From: an uncultured Emticicia sp.
Lineage (GTDB): Bacteria; Bacteroidota; Bacteroidia; Cytophagales; Spirosomataceae
DNA: 64,000 bases
Direction: 5' to 3'
NCBI RefSeq assembly: GCF_937903345.1
Contig: NZ_CALCZQ010000032.1
Location: forward strand, 329,069-393,068
Shown here: piece after piece, positions 1-8,428 of the stretch
Layout of the letters: each line of letters starts with the position of its first letter
Numbering within the stretch: the stretch's first letter is position 1
Notes under the pieces: model-generated
Told to the model about the DNA's origin: nothing
Seen by the model: the letters and a program-made list of their open reading frames with translations, nothing else
The model's database searches: none
Program-made: the position numbers and the translations under genes

Positions 1-319
1 ACTCGTAGCTTGTTAGACTAAAATCCCCCCGGTAAACTGTTGAGTTTGTATCAATTTTCGAGAAATCTTTTATCTCTTCTTTCGTAGTTTTATTAATTAC
101 TCTTGTTGGCGTAGTGGCATCTAAATAACTATGAATTCGGTTCAGTATTTGCGTAACCTCCTCAACTTTTGGGCTTTCATAAGGTGTTGGGTAATCGGGT
201 TTTGCCGTGTGTAAAGATTCTGAATGCAAAGTTGAAGCGGGAGCTTGAATTTGTGCAACAGTAAGATTTGTTAAGTAAAAAAGAACTAAAACGAGTGATT
301 TTTGAAATAATTTAATCAT
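1..319 (-). CDS. GH105-like unsaturated rhamnogalacturonyl hydrolase, N-terminal part only
   Basis: The reading frame opens with an ATG at 319 and runs off the left edge, giving about 106 residues. Residues 1-22 form a signal peptide ending near TVAQ. The following part (PYESP.., NRIHSYLDATTP, a basic stretch, then YRGDFSLTSYE) resembles the start of secreted Bacteroidota GH105 proteins, where the helical barrel begins just before a conserved WGVTY stretch. GH105 enzymes remove the unsaturated uronic acid from pectin lyase products, releasing rhamnose. It lies 11 bp downstream of the rhamnose mutarotase gene on the same strand, which fits co-transcription and the substrate. The catalytic aspartate lies outside the window, so the family call comes from memory of the N-terminal pattern and the neighbour. 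Confidence 0.6.
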   Translation of the reverse strand, partial: MIKLFQKSLVLVLFYLTNLTVAQIQAPASTLHSESLHTAKPDYPTPYESPKVEEVTQILNRIHSYLDATTPTRVINKTTKEEIKDFSKIDTNSTVYRGDFSLTSYE

Positions 320-330
320 TAGGGTATTAA

Positions 331-645
331 TTAAGCTAAATAGAAAACATCCTTTAAGTCAACACTAATAGGTGAGTTGTCGGTATTTGCGTCCATAATA
401 TCGGCCATGTATGCCCACCAACGCTTTGTAATTGGATTGTTGGGAATTTGATGGAATTTCCCTAAATCTTCGACTTTTAATGTGCCGAAAAGAATATTGG
501 TTTCTTCATCCAAAAAAATGGAGTAATCGCTGACGGTTGCATCTTTTAACACTTGACCAAGCTCGGGCCATAGTTCGTCGTGTCGACGCTTGTATTCTTC
601 TGCTTGTCCAGCATGAAGTTTCATTTTAAATCCTAAACGGTGCAT
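331..645 (-). CDS. rhaM: L-rhamnose mutarotase
   Basis: This 104-residue protein has the usual length and pattern of RhaM (EC 5.1.3.32), which interconverts alpha and beta L-rhamnopyranose in the cytoplasm before isomerisation. The dimeric alpha/beta-barrel signature is clear: MHRLGFKMKLHAGQ at the start, H22 inside RRHDELWPEL, Y41, and the paired W76-W77 in KRWWAYM. H22, Y41 and W76 match positions described as active-site residues in the E. coli enzyme. There is no signal peptide. It directly precedes the GH105-like gene in the transcription direction, so the pair probably couples release of rhamnose from pectin with its uptake into metabolism. Isomerase, kinase and aldolase genes are not in the window. 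Confidence 0.93.
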   Translation of the reverse strand: MHRLGFKMKLHAGQAEEYKRRHDELWPELGQVLKDATVSDYSIFLDEETNILFGTLKVEDLGKFHQIPNNPITKRWWAYMADIMDANTDNSPISVDLKDVFYLA

Positions 646-774
646 ATACTTAATGAGTGAATGATAGAATGAGCGAATAAAAATTAAACTTTAATATGTC
701 ATAAGTTTCGAGGTTTTTTTTAATAAAATTACCCCTTTAATACAAAATCTCTTTACTGTGCTTCACATGTTTTT

Positions 775-2463
775 TTACCAATCAAATTTGAGTAATGACA
801 CGCCTTGCCGTGGCAATGAAACATTGAGTTTTAATTCTCCATTGAAAGTTTTTACATAACTCGGCGAAGTCAATAATGTGAGTTGCCCAGCTTTTTCTAA
901 AATAGCAATTTGTTCTTTTGTTGGATTTTCGGGCGAACCCATTTTCTTCCAAACTTCATACGAATTACTATTTTCGTTATCAATTCTGTAATGATGGAAA
1001 TTGACTTGTTTTGTAGTAAAACCTTTTAAGTTTACTTCAATATTGGCATTTTCTGTCATTATATCGTCGTCGTGATAATGCCAAAGCATGACTGCCGCTG
1101 AACGGGGATCCTTACTAGCAAGGGCATCAATATCGGCCTTTTTGCCACGCACACTTGAATCCCGAATCATCGTAAAATTATAATTTTGATTACCTTTTAC
1201 TTCGGCACGTTTGCCTGACATCATGCCAAACATTCTAAATACATTCAGTACTGGTTTGTCGATGCCATTGGTGGACATATCTCGAAAACCGTAGAAATAC
1301 GGTTGATTTTCAAACTCAAAGGACCAACTTACCGCTCCTAATAGATTTGCTTTGAAATAATCTGCCAAAGCGTATTTTCTGGCAAAAGAGGCGGCAGTAT
1401 AACTCGAATACATCGTGCCGTTTCGATAGGCATTTTGAGGATTGGTTTTCATGCCACAAGCAGCACAACCTTCTGGATCAGACTCGCCAATGATAATCGG
1501 TAAATTCTTGAATTTAGGAAAAGAAGTGACAATTTTGAATCCTTCCGAAATATCTCTTAGCTGAGTTCCCATGTTCATTTGTACATGTCCATTCACAACT
1601 TTTGGCGAACCTTTTGCATGAAAACTAATAAAATCAAGTGGCGAACCAATTTTTCCAGTTACATAGTTAGTGCCTGATAGACAGTGATTTAAGAAAAATC
1701 TCAAATAGTCACCAGCCTTTAGCCAACTCGGGCCTGTGGTTTCTGGGCCGCCCATTTTGATGGTTGGCAATGCTCGCTTAGCAGCATCGGCTGTGTAGTC
1801 GTAGAGTTTACAATATTCTTCAACTGTTCCGCTCCAATAACCAATATTGGGTTCGTTCCAAAGTTCCCAATACCACGATTCTACTTCGGTTTTACCATAT
1901 CTTGCTACCGAATGTTTCACCCATTCATATACCAAATCTGCCCATTTTTTATAGCTTTTGGGAGGATAGGTCCAACCAGTATAAACTTTATCATAAGGCA
2001 TTCCAGGCTGCCAATGATGCTCATAAGGTTGCGGTTTTGTTGAAAGTGCTTCGGGCATAAAGCTAAATTGAGCCAAAGGCTTGATACCACGTTGTAAATA
2101 AGTATCAAAAATTTTGTCAATAATTGTCCAGTCGTAAATGGGATTTCCGTTGGTATCTTCGGTGTAAACATTGGTCGAACCCCACTTCAAATTAAGTGTA
2201 TCGTGTCCAGAAGTCAATAAATTATGAGCTCGAAAATAGATAGGTACTGGACTCATGGTCGATAGCTCAGAAAGTAGCTTTTTACCATCTTTCATGTAAG
2301 CATAGTTGGGTTCGTCTGCTCCAAAAAATGCCCAAAAGGGGTACATTTCGCCAATATTTTTATTGAAATCAATATTTATTTTAGTTGTTTCAATTGCATC
2401 TTTTTGGGCGAAACTTTGCAATGAAACAAAAATTAATAAAAGAGAGTAGAATGCCTTTTTCAA
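775..2463 (-). CDS. Secreted GH39-family glycosidase (beta-xylosidase-like)
   Basis: The protein has 562 residues and a signal peptide ending at SFAQ (about residue 20). The TIM-barrel catalytic region carries the clan GH-A acid/base motif WNEPN, with E204 as proton donor. A second glutamate, E327 in IIIGESDPEG, is in the place expected for the nucleophile. The family includes beta-xylosidases, iduronidases and arabinose-releasing enzymes, so the exact sugar cannot be read here. The C-terminal 100 residues look like a beta-sandwich that closes the structure. The gene stands between the rhamnose mutarotase and a GH43-like gene on the same strand, which suggests plant cell wall glycans as substrate. 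A run CAACG (CAAC..AACG spacing) of the CCxCG type near 336-339 is unusual for the family but lies outside the catalytic residues. Confidence 0.85.
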   Translation of the reverse strand: MKKAFYSLLLIFVSLQSFAQKDAIETTKINIDFNKNIGEMYPFWAFFGADEPNYAYMKDGKKLLSELSTMSPVPIYFRAHNLLTSGHDTLNLKWGSTNVYTEDTNGNPIYDWTIIDKIFDTYLQRGIKPLAQFSFMPEALSTKPQPYEHHWQPGMPYDKVYTGWTYPPKSYKKWADLVYEWVKHSVARYGKTEVESWYWELWNEPNIGYWSGTVEEYCKLYDYTADAAKRALPTIKMGGPETTGPSWLKAGDYLRFFLNHCLSGTNYVTGKIGSPLDFISFHAKGSPKVVNGHVQMNMGTQLRDISEGFKIVTSFPKFKNLPIIIGESDPEGCAACGMKTNPQNAYRNGTMYSSYTAASFARKYALADYFKANLLGAVSWSFEFENQPYFYGFRDMSTNGIDKPVLNVFRMFGMMSGKRAEVKGNQNYNFTMIRDSSVRGKKADIDALASKDPRSAAVMLWHYHDDDIMTENANIEVNLKGFTTKQVNFHHYRIDNENSNSYEVWKKMGSPENPTKEQIAILEKAGQLTLLTSPSYVKTFNGELKLNVSLPRQGVSLLKFDW

Positions 2464-2499
2464 TGTATGTTTGGTTGAATAGTTTTATAATTGGACCTA

Positions 2500-2960
2500 T
2501 TAAATTAAATCTATAAAATTGTATCGTTCATCATAGGGGATTTTAAATTTTTGCAAAATTGATAAATACTCCTCTTTAAAGGTTCGTTTTTATGATGTTC
2601 TTCTTGATTTTGGATATACTTATAAAAAGCATCAATTTGAGATTGCCTCTATGAAAATACCCCATAGCCTTCTTGCCACTTGAAACGCTTATTTGTTAGA
2701 GAATGGTCATTGATAAACCTTGAAGATTTGGATTTCACCGATTTCATCAATTCCGAAATTGCAACCGTTGGTTTTAAACCCAAAAAGCAATGTACATGGT
2801 CTGTTACACCATTAACAATTATTGTTTTAAAGCCAGACTCGTTGATTAGATTACCAATCACACCAAACAAATCTTTTTGCCACGTTTTATCAATCATCAC
2901 TCTAGGGTATTTTACTGCAAAAACAGCTTGTAGGTAGATTTCGTGATAGGTGTTTGTCAT
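2500..2960 (-). pseudogene. REP-associated (Y1/IS200-type) transposase, decayed, locus A
   Basis: The first 103 codons encode a Y1_Tnp domain: the HUH-type motif appears as DHVHCFLGLKP, and the end of the domain as FKWQEGYGVFS. The frame then meets TAG at 2649-2651. Beyond it the same frame continues as RQSQIDAFYKYIQNQEEHH, which matches the expected C-terminus, so the TAG replaces a codon that was probably tyrosine. About 20 codons later a one-base loss moves the rest (FKEEYLSILQKFKIPYDERY) into another frame, which closes at TAA 2500-2502. The second copy at 46194-46552 keeps the tyrosine and the continuous C-terminus and confirms the reading. The catalytic tyrosine lies near the stop, so this copy should be inactive. 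Small palindromes lie just upstream, as is typical for RAYT genes. Confidence 0.85.
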
Positions 2961-2983
2961 TTTTTGTCGTTTTTATATGGGGT

Positions 2984-3173
2984 CGAGTCTCCGGCTTTTT
3001 TTTGTTTAATTTTCACGTTTTTCGGTGGGTTAAAATTCACCCTTATAAGATTGGTCATTCCTTTGCAACTTACCTACATTCCTTTTTTTTAGAGCCGTAG
3101 GCTCGAATTATATTGTAGCCACGGATTTTAATCCGTGGTAATTGAGCATCAGAAAAACAAGAGCCATGGGCTC
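2984..3173. repeat. Cluster of REP-like palindromes beside RAYT locus A
   Basis: Four to five short inverted repeats are packed into 190 bp. GAGCC-GTA-GGCTC lies at 3092-3104 and GAGCC-ATG-GGCTC at 3161-3173. A degenerate copy (CGAGTC-TCC-GGCT) is at 2984-2996. The perfect palindrome CCACGGATTTTAATCCGTGG is at 3119-3138, and a related weaker one (GGGTTAAAATTCACCC) at 3027-3042. Such elements are substrates of REP-associated tyrosine transposases, and one decayed transposase gene begins 24 bp away at 2960. No open reading frame is visible in the interval. Confidence 0.75.
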
Positions 3174-3188
3174 GACACATATAATTTA

Positions 3189-4121
3189 TTATTTCATCAA
3201 CCTCTCAAAAACCGCCTCAGAAACCTTAAATACAGTTCCGTGACGCAAGCCTTTCGGAAAACTTACTTTATCAGAAATATCCTCCCAATTTTTCATGTCT
3301 TTTGAGCGAATCGCACCATATTTATGGTCACGATATTTATCAAAATAGACATATACATATTCTCCAATACGAATCGAAGTTGGCCCTTCTGCCCAATATT
3401 TACCAGTTATTGGCTCGGAAACCTTATCTACAGCAAACGAACTGGCTTTGTCTGATTTTATGATTCGAATATTCTTTTGTGGAGGATTCGGATTTTCGTT
3501 TTTGATAAACATAAAATAGCTTTTTCCATCTTTCAAAATAGTAGCATCAATGGTACTAAAATCTGGATTAAAAAATATCTTTGTTGAACTAAAAGTCTTA
3601 AAATCAGGAGTTTGGGTATAATAAATTCTGTGATTTAAACCTTTTTCTTTTTCCGAATCAGCTACATCGCTGTGTCTTCCTGGAATGGTTGATGCCCAAA
3701 AAATGAGGTAGTTTTTCATTTTATCGTCATAAAAAAGTTCGGGAGCCCAAGAGTTTTTGGCAGTGGGTTCGTGTTCCATTACAGGAATGGATTTTTGTTC
3801 CGACCAATTGATTAAATCTTTTGAAGAAGCATAGCCAATGATTTGGTCGTGCCAACCGCTCGTCCATACCATCTGAAAAGTACCATCAGGTGATTGAATG
3901 ATACAAGGGTCACGCATCAATTTGTCTTTTCCAATTTCGGGTTTTAGGAAAGATTTTCCGTCGTTAATGCTTTCCCATTTTAGTCCATCTTTACTATATG
4001 CAAAGTGCAAACCATCTTGACCGTTATCAACAAAATATGAAAAAAGATAAACGTCTTTTTGAGCGAAAACAAAATTTGAAAAAAAAAGCAGGATGAAACC
4101 TATCATTCTTGCTGTGGTCAT
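3189..4121 (-). CDS. Secreted GH43-like five-bladed beta-propeller glycosidase
   Basis: The 310-residue protein begins with a signal peptide ending at FVFAQ (about residue 21). The remainder shows propeller blades with repeated FAYSKDGLKWE, YASSKDLINWSE and IRSKDMKNWED units, as in GH43/GH117-type arabinanases and galactosidases. Candidate acidic residues lie in MRDPCI, STIDATI and WAEGPTS, spaced as in the GH43 triad (base, pKa modulator, acid). The protein is a single propeller with no accessory domain, which is the normal size. It is transcribed in the same direction as GH39 and the BNR protein around it, separated by about 190 bp on either side. The exact substrate cannot be read. ATG at 4121 is chosen, although a second ATG six codons in would also keep the signal peptide. 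Confidence 0.8.
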   Translation of the reverse strand: MTTARMIGFILLFFSNFVFAQKDVYLFSYFVDNGQDGLHFAYSKDGLKWESINDGKSFLKPEIGKDKLMRDPCIIQSPDGTFQMVWTSGWHDQIIGYASSKDLINWSEQKSIPVMEHEPTAKNSWAPELFYDDKMKNYLIFWASTIPGRHSDVADSEKEKGLNHRIYYTQTPDFKTFSSTKIFFNPDFSTIDATILKDGKSYFMFIKNENPNPPQKNIRIIKSDKASSFAVDKVSEPITGKYWAEGPTSIRIGEYVYVYFDKYRDHKYGAIRSKDMKNWEDISDKVSFPKGLRHGTVFKVSEAVFERLMK

Positions 4122-4309
4122 GCTGTAATTGGTTGAATGTTTTAAAGTATAAAGATTCTAAAATTACCTCGATTTTTGCAATAAACCAATAATATTTATG
4201 GCTAATTTTATGCAAACGTTTTCGGTAACATTCCCAAAATCATGTAATTAAAAAAGCTTTGATATATTTCTTACCAAAGCTTTAAAATAGATATATTTTG
4301 TATTTTGCA

Positions 4310-7300
4310 TTAATTGACAAACAAAGTGCCTTTTTCTCGTGCCATTTGATTGATTTTAATTAAATTATTATCAATACAATTTCTCAACTTTATTATTTCT
4401 TTATCAACCTCTTGAGTCAATTTGTCTCGTACTTCTTCACCTTGCTTTGTTGGCCTAAAATCGCCTTGGGCTTGTTCGTACATTAAATGAGCAAGACGGT
4501 TATTAAGCTTTATTCCATAATTGATAGGGTCTTGCACACTGCTATTTTTGGTTTGGTGAATATCGTTTTCTATCGTTTTTAGTTCACCTTCAAACTTCTT
4601 GATAGCTTCATTGATATCCTTGTTTTTGGGGTCTTCGCCCATTTTATTTTTTAGATAAGTTAGATCTTCCTTTATTTTACGGATATTGATAATGCCTTCA
4701 TTTACCTCCGTTACTTTGTTGCGAACTTTCATCAAGAAATCAAATTGTGCTTGAAAATCTTCCTGTGTTGTTTTTATACGTGGGTCTTTAATAATCTCAA
4801 ATTCTTGTGTTTGTGATTGTCCATTTACCGTAAGTCTCACTTGATATTTACCAGGCACGGCCTTTGGGCCTTGATTTGGCGAACCATAAAATACCATACC
4901 GGGGAAGGTTTTATACCCTGGGTAACGCATATCCCAAACAAAGCGACCGCCGCCAGTTTTTGTTATTAATAAATTGGCTTTTTCCTTTGCTTTGTTGCTA
5001 AACGTGCGAATAGTATCACCATTACTCTCTAAAATATCAATTTTTACTTCTGTTTTTTCGTCATATTTTTTAATAAAATAATGAATCATTACGCCGTTAG
5101 GATGGTTTTGTCCTTCCATATTCGCATCTCTTCGGTTGCTTCCTGCCATGCGATATGTAGTCATGGGTTTATACAAAATGATTTCTTTTGCTGCATTATC
5201 ACTATTAATTTGATGAAAAGGAGTAAGGTCGTCAATGAGCCAAAAACTGCGACCATGTGTAGCAGCAACTAGATTGTCATTTTTTACAGCCAGATCGTGT
5301 ATCGGAACTGGCGGTAGATTGAGTTGCATTTTTTGCCAGTTTTCACCATCATCAAACGAAATCCAAACACCTTTTTCGGTTCCTGCATAAAGTAAACCTT
5401 GACGTTTTGGATCAGCTCTTACTACTCTTACGAACTCTTCTTTCGGAATATTTTTTGTAATAATTGTCCAAGTTTTACCATAATCTAAAGTTTTGTAGAT
5501 ATATGGCGTATAATCGCCAAATTTATAAGAGGTAGCGGCAATGTAAGCCCCACCTTTCACAAATGGATTTACCTCAACTGCATTTATCATGTTAAATTTG
5601 GGCGACATTGGCGGTGTAACATTTTTCCAGTTTTTTCCTGCATCCGTACTAACATTTACATAACCATCATCAGAACCCGTCCAAATTTCACCTTCAGTAT
5701 AGGGCGATTCAGTGGCTGCAAAAATATTGGCATAGTACTCTGCTCCGGTATTATCTTGCGTGATTGGTCCTCCTGATGATTTGATAGTTTCGGGTTCGCC
5801 TCTTGTCAAATCTGGACTAACTACCTCCCAACTTTCACCACCATTATAACTTACATGAAGATAGTTTGAACAAGCATACAGTTTTTTAGGATTATGTGGA
5901 CTAAAAAACACTGGATAATTCCAGTTGAATCTGTATTTCATCACTTCTGCACCTGAACCAGCAGGAAGGTCGGGATAGACATTTGTTGAGCGTTCTTGTC
6001 CAGTGGCTAAATCTTGCATGGTCATGTAGCCTTTGTAATCTCCACCAAAAACTACATCATCGTTGAGTGGGTCAGGAGCTAAATGGGCACTTTCACCAAT
6101 AGATAAAGCATCCCAATCTTTTTCTGTAATAGCGTTTCCGCCTGTACGATGCGGAATTCGGATGCTTGAATTATCTTGTTGAGCTCCATAAATACGATAA
6201 GGAAAATGATTATCAGTTGATACACGATAAAATTGTGCTGTTGGTTGATTGTGGTAAGTTGTCCAATTATTGCCGCCGTCGTTTGATACTTGAGCACCGC
6301 CATCATCACCAATTATCATTCGTTGATTATTATCTGGGTCAATCCAAAGGTCGTGGTGGTCGCCGTGCGGAGCATTTTTCAATTCAAAAGTTTTGCCACC
6401 GTCTTTCGAGATTCCATAACTAACATTCATTACATAAACCAAATCTTCATTTTGAGAATCGGCATAAATTCGGCAATAATACCACGCTCTTTGCAATAAG
6501 GCACGATCTTGGTTGATTTTTGTCCAAGTTTTACCCGCATCATCTGAGCGATAAACCCCGCCTGCTTCTTGGTTTTCGATAATTGCCCATACACGATTGG
6601 AGTTTTTGGGTGAAATCGTTACACCAATAATGCCATTGACACCTTTTGGCATGCCATTTTTGTCCGAAAGGTTTTCCCAACTATCGCCACCATCGGTGCT
6701 TTTCCAAAGTTTAGAATCAGGCCCACCGCTATCCATTCGATAGCCATTGCGAGACATATTCCAAGTGCTGGCATACATAATACGAGGATTATTTGGGTCG
6801 AGTATTAAATCAGCTGCACCTGCTTTGTCATTGATATATAAAATTTTTTTCCAAGTTTGCCCGCCATCACTGCTACGAAAAATACCTCTTGTTTCGTTCG
6901 GTTTCCATAAATTCCCCATGGCAGCCACATAAACCAAGTCTGGATTTTTTGGATGAATACGAATGCGAGAAATATGTTTTGAATCAGGCAAGCCAATATT
7001 TTTCCAAGTTGTGCCTGCATCAGTTGATTTCCATAAACCTGAACCAGCCGCAACGTTATTACGTAAAGTTTGCTCGCCTTCGCCCACAAAAATCACATTT
7101 GGGTCGCTTTCAGCAACGGCAATTGCACCGATTGTTCCACCAAAATAATTGTCTGAAATGTTTCCCCAAGTTTGGCCTGCATCGTTACTACGCCAAACGC
7201 CACCACCAACCGCACCAAAGTAATAAAGGTTTGGCTTGTCTTTTACACCAGTAACCGTGCAAGAACGTCCGCCACGAAATGGCCCAAGTTCTCGCCATTT

Positions 7301-7405
7301 GACACCCTCATAAAGAGTGGGGTCGAAGTTAGGTTTTGTTTGTTGTGCAAAGGTGAAATTGCTCAGTAAGTGCAAAAAGAGTAGGTAATGAATAGTTTTT
7401 TTCAT
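4310..7405 (-). CDS. Large secreted BNR/Asp-box propeller protein (sortilin-VPS10-like)
   Basis: The protein has 1031 residues from the ATG at 7405; the frame is open 51 bases further upstream, but only the inner start places a signal peptide (MKKTIHYLLFLHLL..FAQQ) at the N-terminus. About ten Asp-box motifs of type S-x-D-x-G-x-x-W are visible (SNDAGQTW, STDAGTTW, SSDGGQTW, STDGGDSW, SDDAGKTW, SNDGGNNW, STDAGKNW, SFDDGENW and others), filling roughly residues 30-720 as two propellers. The last 300 residues hold a beta-sandwich and then a charged helical segment (about 880-1000). Homologues are annotated as glycosyl hydrolases, but no catalytic residues are recognisable, so it may be a structural or binding protein, or a peptidase partner. 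It sits in the glycan-degrading run. Confidence 0.8.
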   Translation of the reverse strand: MKKTIHYLLFLHLLSNFTFAQQTKPNFDPTLYEGVKWRELGPFRGGRSCTVTGVKDKPNLYYFGAVGGGVWRSNDAGQTWGNISDNYFGGTIGAIAVAESDPNVIFVGEGEQTLRNNVAAGSGLWKSTDAGTTWKNIGLPDSKHISRIRIHPKNPDLVYVAAMGNLWKPNETRGIFRSSDGGQTWKKILYINDKAGAADLILDPNNPRIMYASTWNMSRNGYRMDSGGPDSKLWKSTDGGDSWENLSDKNGMPKGVNGIIGVTISPKNSNRVWAIIENQEAGGVYRSDDAGKTWTKINQDRALLQRAWYYCRIYADSQNEDLVYVMNVSYGISKDGGKTFELKNAPHGDHHDLWIDPDNNQRMIIGDDGGAQVSNDGGNNWTTYHNQPTAQFYRVSTDNHFPYRIYGAQQDNSSIRIPHRTGGNAITEKDWDALSIGESAHLAPDPLNDDVVFGGDYKGYMTMQDLATGQERSTNVYPDLPAGSGAEVMKYRFNWNYPVFFSPHNPKKLYACSNYLHVSYNGGESWEVVSPDLTRGEPETIKSSGGPITQDNTGAEYYANIFAATESPYTEGEIWTGSDDGYVNVSTDAGKNWKNVTPPMSPKFNMINAVEVNPFVKGGAYIAATSYKFGDYTPYIYKTLDYGKTWTIITKNIPKEEFVRVVRADPKRQGLLYAGTEKGVWISFDDGENWQKMQLNLPPVPIHDLAVKNDNLVAATHGRSFWLIDDLTPFHQINSDNAAKEIILYKPMTTYRMAGSNRRDANMEGQNHPNGVMIHYFIKKYDEKTEVKIDILESNGDTIRTFSNKAKEKANLLITKTGGGRFVWDMRYPGYKTFPGMVFYGSPNQGPKAVPGKYQVRLTVNGQSQTQEFEIIKDPRIKTTQEDFQAQFDFLMKVRNKVTEVNEGIINIRKIKEDLTYLKNKMGEDPKNKDINEAIKKFEGELKTIENDIHQTKNSSVQDPINYGIKLNNRLAHLMYEQAQGDFRPTKQGEEVRDKLTQEVDKEIIKLRNCIDNNLIKINQMAREKGTLFVN

Positions 7406-7471
7406 CACATTGAAGTTTAGTTTAGGTTTGTTGATTTGGCCAGTTTTGAAAAGCAATTTACGAAATCATTT

Positions 7472-8422
7472 TTATAAATTATCAATCAAATCTAAAGCAA
7501 CATTTTTCAAAATCTCGTGTGTTCCCTCAAAAATCGTTATTGTAATCTTTTTGGAAGATTTTTGGTAAAAAATTGCTCGATTATCAATCTTTTTCACTGG
7601 TTTTGTTAATGGAAAACTCTGTGTTTTGAGCATTGTTGAAGTATCATCGTAGGACACATATTTAGCATCATCTGTTTCGTCAGTATCTATTAAAAGCTTG
7701 TTGTAAAACTTAATAGACTGTGAAATTGGCACTGAACCTGTGTAGCCATCATGAATTCCCGCATAAATTTGTAATATACTGTTTCTTCGCTTTTTAATTG
7801 GCGTTTCCCAAAACAATGGTGAGCGTTCTCTTGCTTTTTGGTCATCAAAAATACCGTTTGCATTTGTACATTGAATTATTTCAGCAGCATATTTATTCTT
7901 TCTTTCTACTGATTCTTCATACCAAGTTGCTAAATCAGAAATAGACGACCATGCCGAAAATGCTCTAATATTATGACGAGATTTCATATACATTGCCATG
8001 GCTGCATAACCTCCGCCACTGTTGCCAATGATATAAATGTTTGTTTTATCAACCTTCATGTACTTCAACGCCCAATCTATGGCTTCATCGATGTCACTAA
8101 TTACAAATTGGCTACAACAGGCTTTCAGATGATTGTTTACACCTCTAAAATTTGGCAAAATGTAATTCCAGTTTTTAGTATGAGCTTGTTCGGCAAGTAT
8201 CTCTTTTTGAGAATCAGCCGTATTGCTCCAAGAATGTAACTCAACTACCAAAGGTTTTGCTTTAGAAGAAGTAGATTTATCGTAATAAAAAACTTGTGTA
8301 TTTTTATCTAAAGTCGATTGAATACTATCTTTTTTTAGAAAATTTGGGCGTTGGATTGATTGTGAATAGGTAAACCCAACTAACATCATTGCGGCGATAA
8401 CCAAAGGTAGTTTTTTTGTCAT
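7472..8422 (-). CDS. Secreted alpha/beta hydrolase (S9/PHB-depolymerase-like)
   Basis: The 316-residue product has a signal peptide ending around FTYSQ. It carries the alpha/beta-hydrolase nucleophile elbow GNSGGG with the serine near residue 135, an oxyanion region around VELHSWS, an aspartate in IYAGIHDGYTG, and a C-terminal histidine in EGTHEI. These are the parts of a Ser-Asp-His triad. It is probably an esterase or dipeptidyl-peptidase-like enzyme acting outside the inner membrane. Its start lies 6 bp from the stop of the amidase gene on the same strand, and both share a nearly identical signal-peptide end (GFTYSQ and GLTYSQ), so the two were probably co-transcribed. A carbohydrate-esterase role would fit the surroundings but is not shown by the sequence. 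Confidence 0.75.
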   Translation of the reverse strand: MTKKLPLVIAAMMLVGFTYSQSIQRPNFLKKDSIQSTLDKNTQVFYYDKSTSSKAKPLVVELHSWSNTADSQKEILAEQAHTKNWNYILPNFRGVNNHLKACCSQFVISDIDEAIDWALKYMKVDKTNIYIIGNSGGGYAAMAMYMKSRHNIRAFSAWSSISDLATWYEESVERKNKYAAEIIQCTNANGIFDDQKARERSPLFWETPIKKRRNSILQIYAGIHDGYTGSVPISQSIKFYNKLLIDTDETDDAKYVSYDDTSTMLKTQSFPLTKPVKKIDNRAIFYQKSSKKITITIFEGTHEILKNVALDLIDNL

Positions 8423-8428
8423 TTTATT

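Noticed and set aside
6079..7254. Many open frames on both strands inside the BNR protein gene
   Set aside because: They are shadows of the propeller coding sequence, have no leader or family, and overlap the real gene completely.
4310..7405. Repeated SxDxGxxW text as a DNA tandem repeat
   Set aside because: The repetition is in protein motifs (Asp-boxes) with diverged DNA, which is normal for BNR propellers.
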